This document shows, in pieces, positions 6,046 through 6,139 of a stretch of 6,139 nucleotides of DNA. A program made the position numbers and the translations under genes. Position 1 is the first letter of the stretch. Every line of letters begins with the position of its first letter. The notes under the pieces were generated by a model. The model made no database searches. It was not told where the DNA came from and saw nothing but the letters and a program-made list of their open reading frames with translations. Source of the stretch: Chitinophagaceae bacterium (lineage in GTDB: Bacteria; Bacteroidota; Bacteroidia; Chitinophagales; Chitinophagaceae); the NCBI GenBank assembly GCA_947463105.1, contig CANHSD010000164.1, positions 1-6,139 on the forward strand, read 5' to 3'.

Positions 6046-6139
6046 CTCAGACGCTTCTAACGCAAAAGCTGTGTTTGTTTAAAAAGTATTTGGCTGATCA
6101 AGTATGTTCTAGAAACCCTGGTTGTTTTTAAAATCACCA

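Larger units (their letters stand above)
5142..6139. other. Non-coding region of about 1 kb holding parS-like sites
   Basis: No reading frame here looks like a real gene. The longest (5463-5993, minus) is rich in Cys, Trp, Lys and Gln in no recognisable order and reads straight through a parS palindrome. What the stretch does contain is three identical 16-bp parS-like palindromes, a hairpin at 5171-5199, a smaller perfect hairpin (CATGTG-4-CACATG, 5292-5307), two diverged direct repeats and an AT-rich patch at about 5411-5446. No tRNA, rRNA or DnaA-box cluster was seen. A gene may lie just beyond the right edge. Confidence 0.6.

Noticed and set aside
5258..6049. CRISPR array or transposon end repeats
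   Set aside because: The three repeats are palindromic 16-mers with unequal spacing (579 and 190 bp), not direct repeats with uniform spacers, and no transposase or cas gene is present.
5892..6131. 79-residue plus-strand reading frame near the right edge
   Set aside because: It spans parS site 3 and has no recognisable motif; AAAGGAGT at 5964-5971 is not placed before a usable start.
5142..6139. Replication origin (oriC) itself
   Set aside because: No cluster of DnaA boxes (TTATCCACA or near variants) was found on either strand, and the AT-rich patch at 5411-5446 alone is not enough.

Overview
The window looks like a chromosomal segment from a member of the Bacteroidota. The evidence is indirect. 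None of the starts has a Shine-Dalgarno sequence. The sequence ahead of mnmG contains TATCTTTG, a match to the TAnnTTTG promoter element of that phylum. The pairing of two half-length YeeE/YedE proteins with a Crp/Fnr regulator is also familiar there. No finer placement is supported.

Layout, left to right. Positions 2-1345 (+) hold the C-terminal part of a SoxB-like / 5'-nucleotidase-family metallophosphoesterase, cut by the left edge. A strong bidirectional hairpin terminator (1368-1402) separates it from a convergent block read on the minus strand. In transcription order that block is mnmG (5141-3273), a Crp/Fnr-family regulator (3247-2600), and two half-size YeeE/YedE membrane proteins (2505-1936 and 1923-1420). 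mnmG and the regulator are 25 bp apart. The two YeeE genes are 12 bp apart and have their own upstream region of about 95 bp. That region carries a perfect 14-bp palindrome of CRP/FNR type and a plausible Bacteroidota promoter.

The genes from 2 to 3247 suggest a small sulfur module. The YeeE pair probably imports a sulfur compound such as thiosulfate, or a sulfur moiety. The Crp/Fnr protein probably controls the pair through the palindrome. The SoxB-like enzyme may act on a sulfur or phosphate ester in the periplasm. mnmG is a housekeeping tRNA-modification gene and need not be functionally linked.

The right-hand ~1 kb (5142-6139) has no convincing gene. It contains three exact copies of TGTTCCACGTGGAACA, a 16-bp palindrome matching the ParB-binding parS consensus. 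This marks the region as a probable chromosome-partitioning (centromere-like) site next to mnmG (gidA), a gene often found near replication origins. No DnaA-box cluster was found, so the origin itself is not claimed. The same stretch holds a hairpin ahead of mnmG and a pair of diverged direct repeats.
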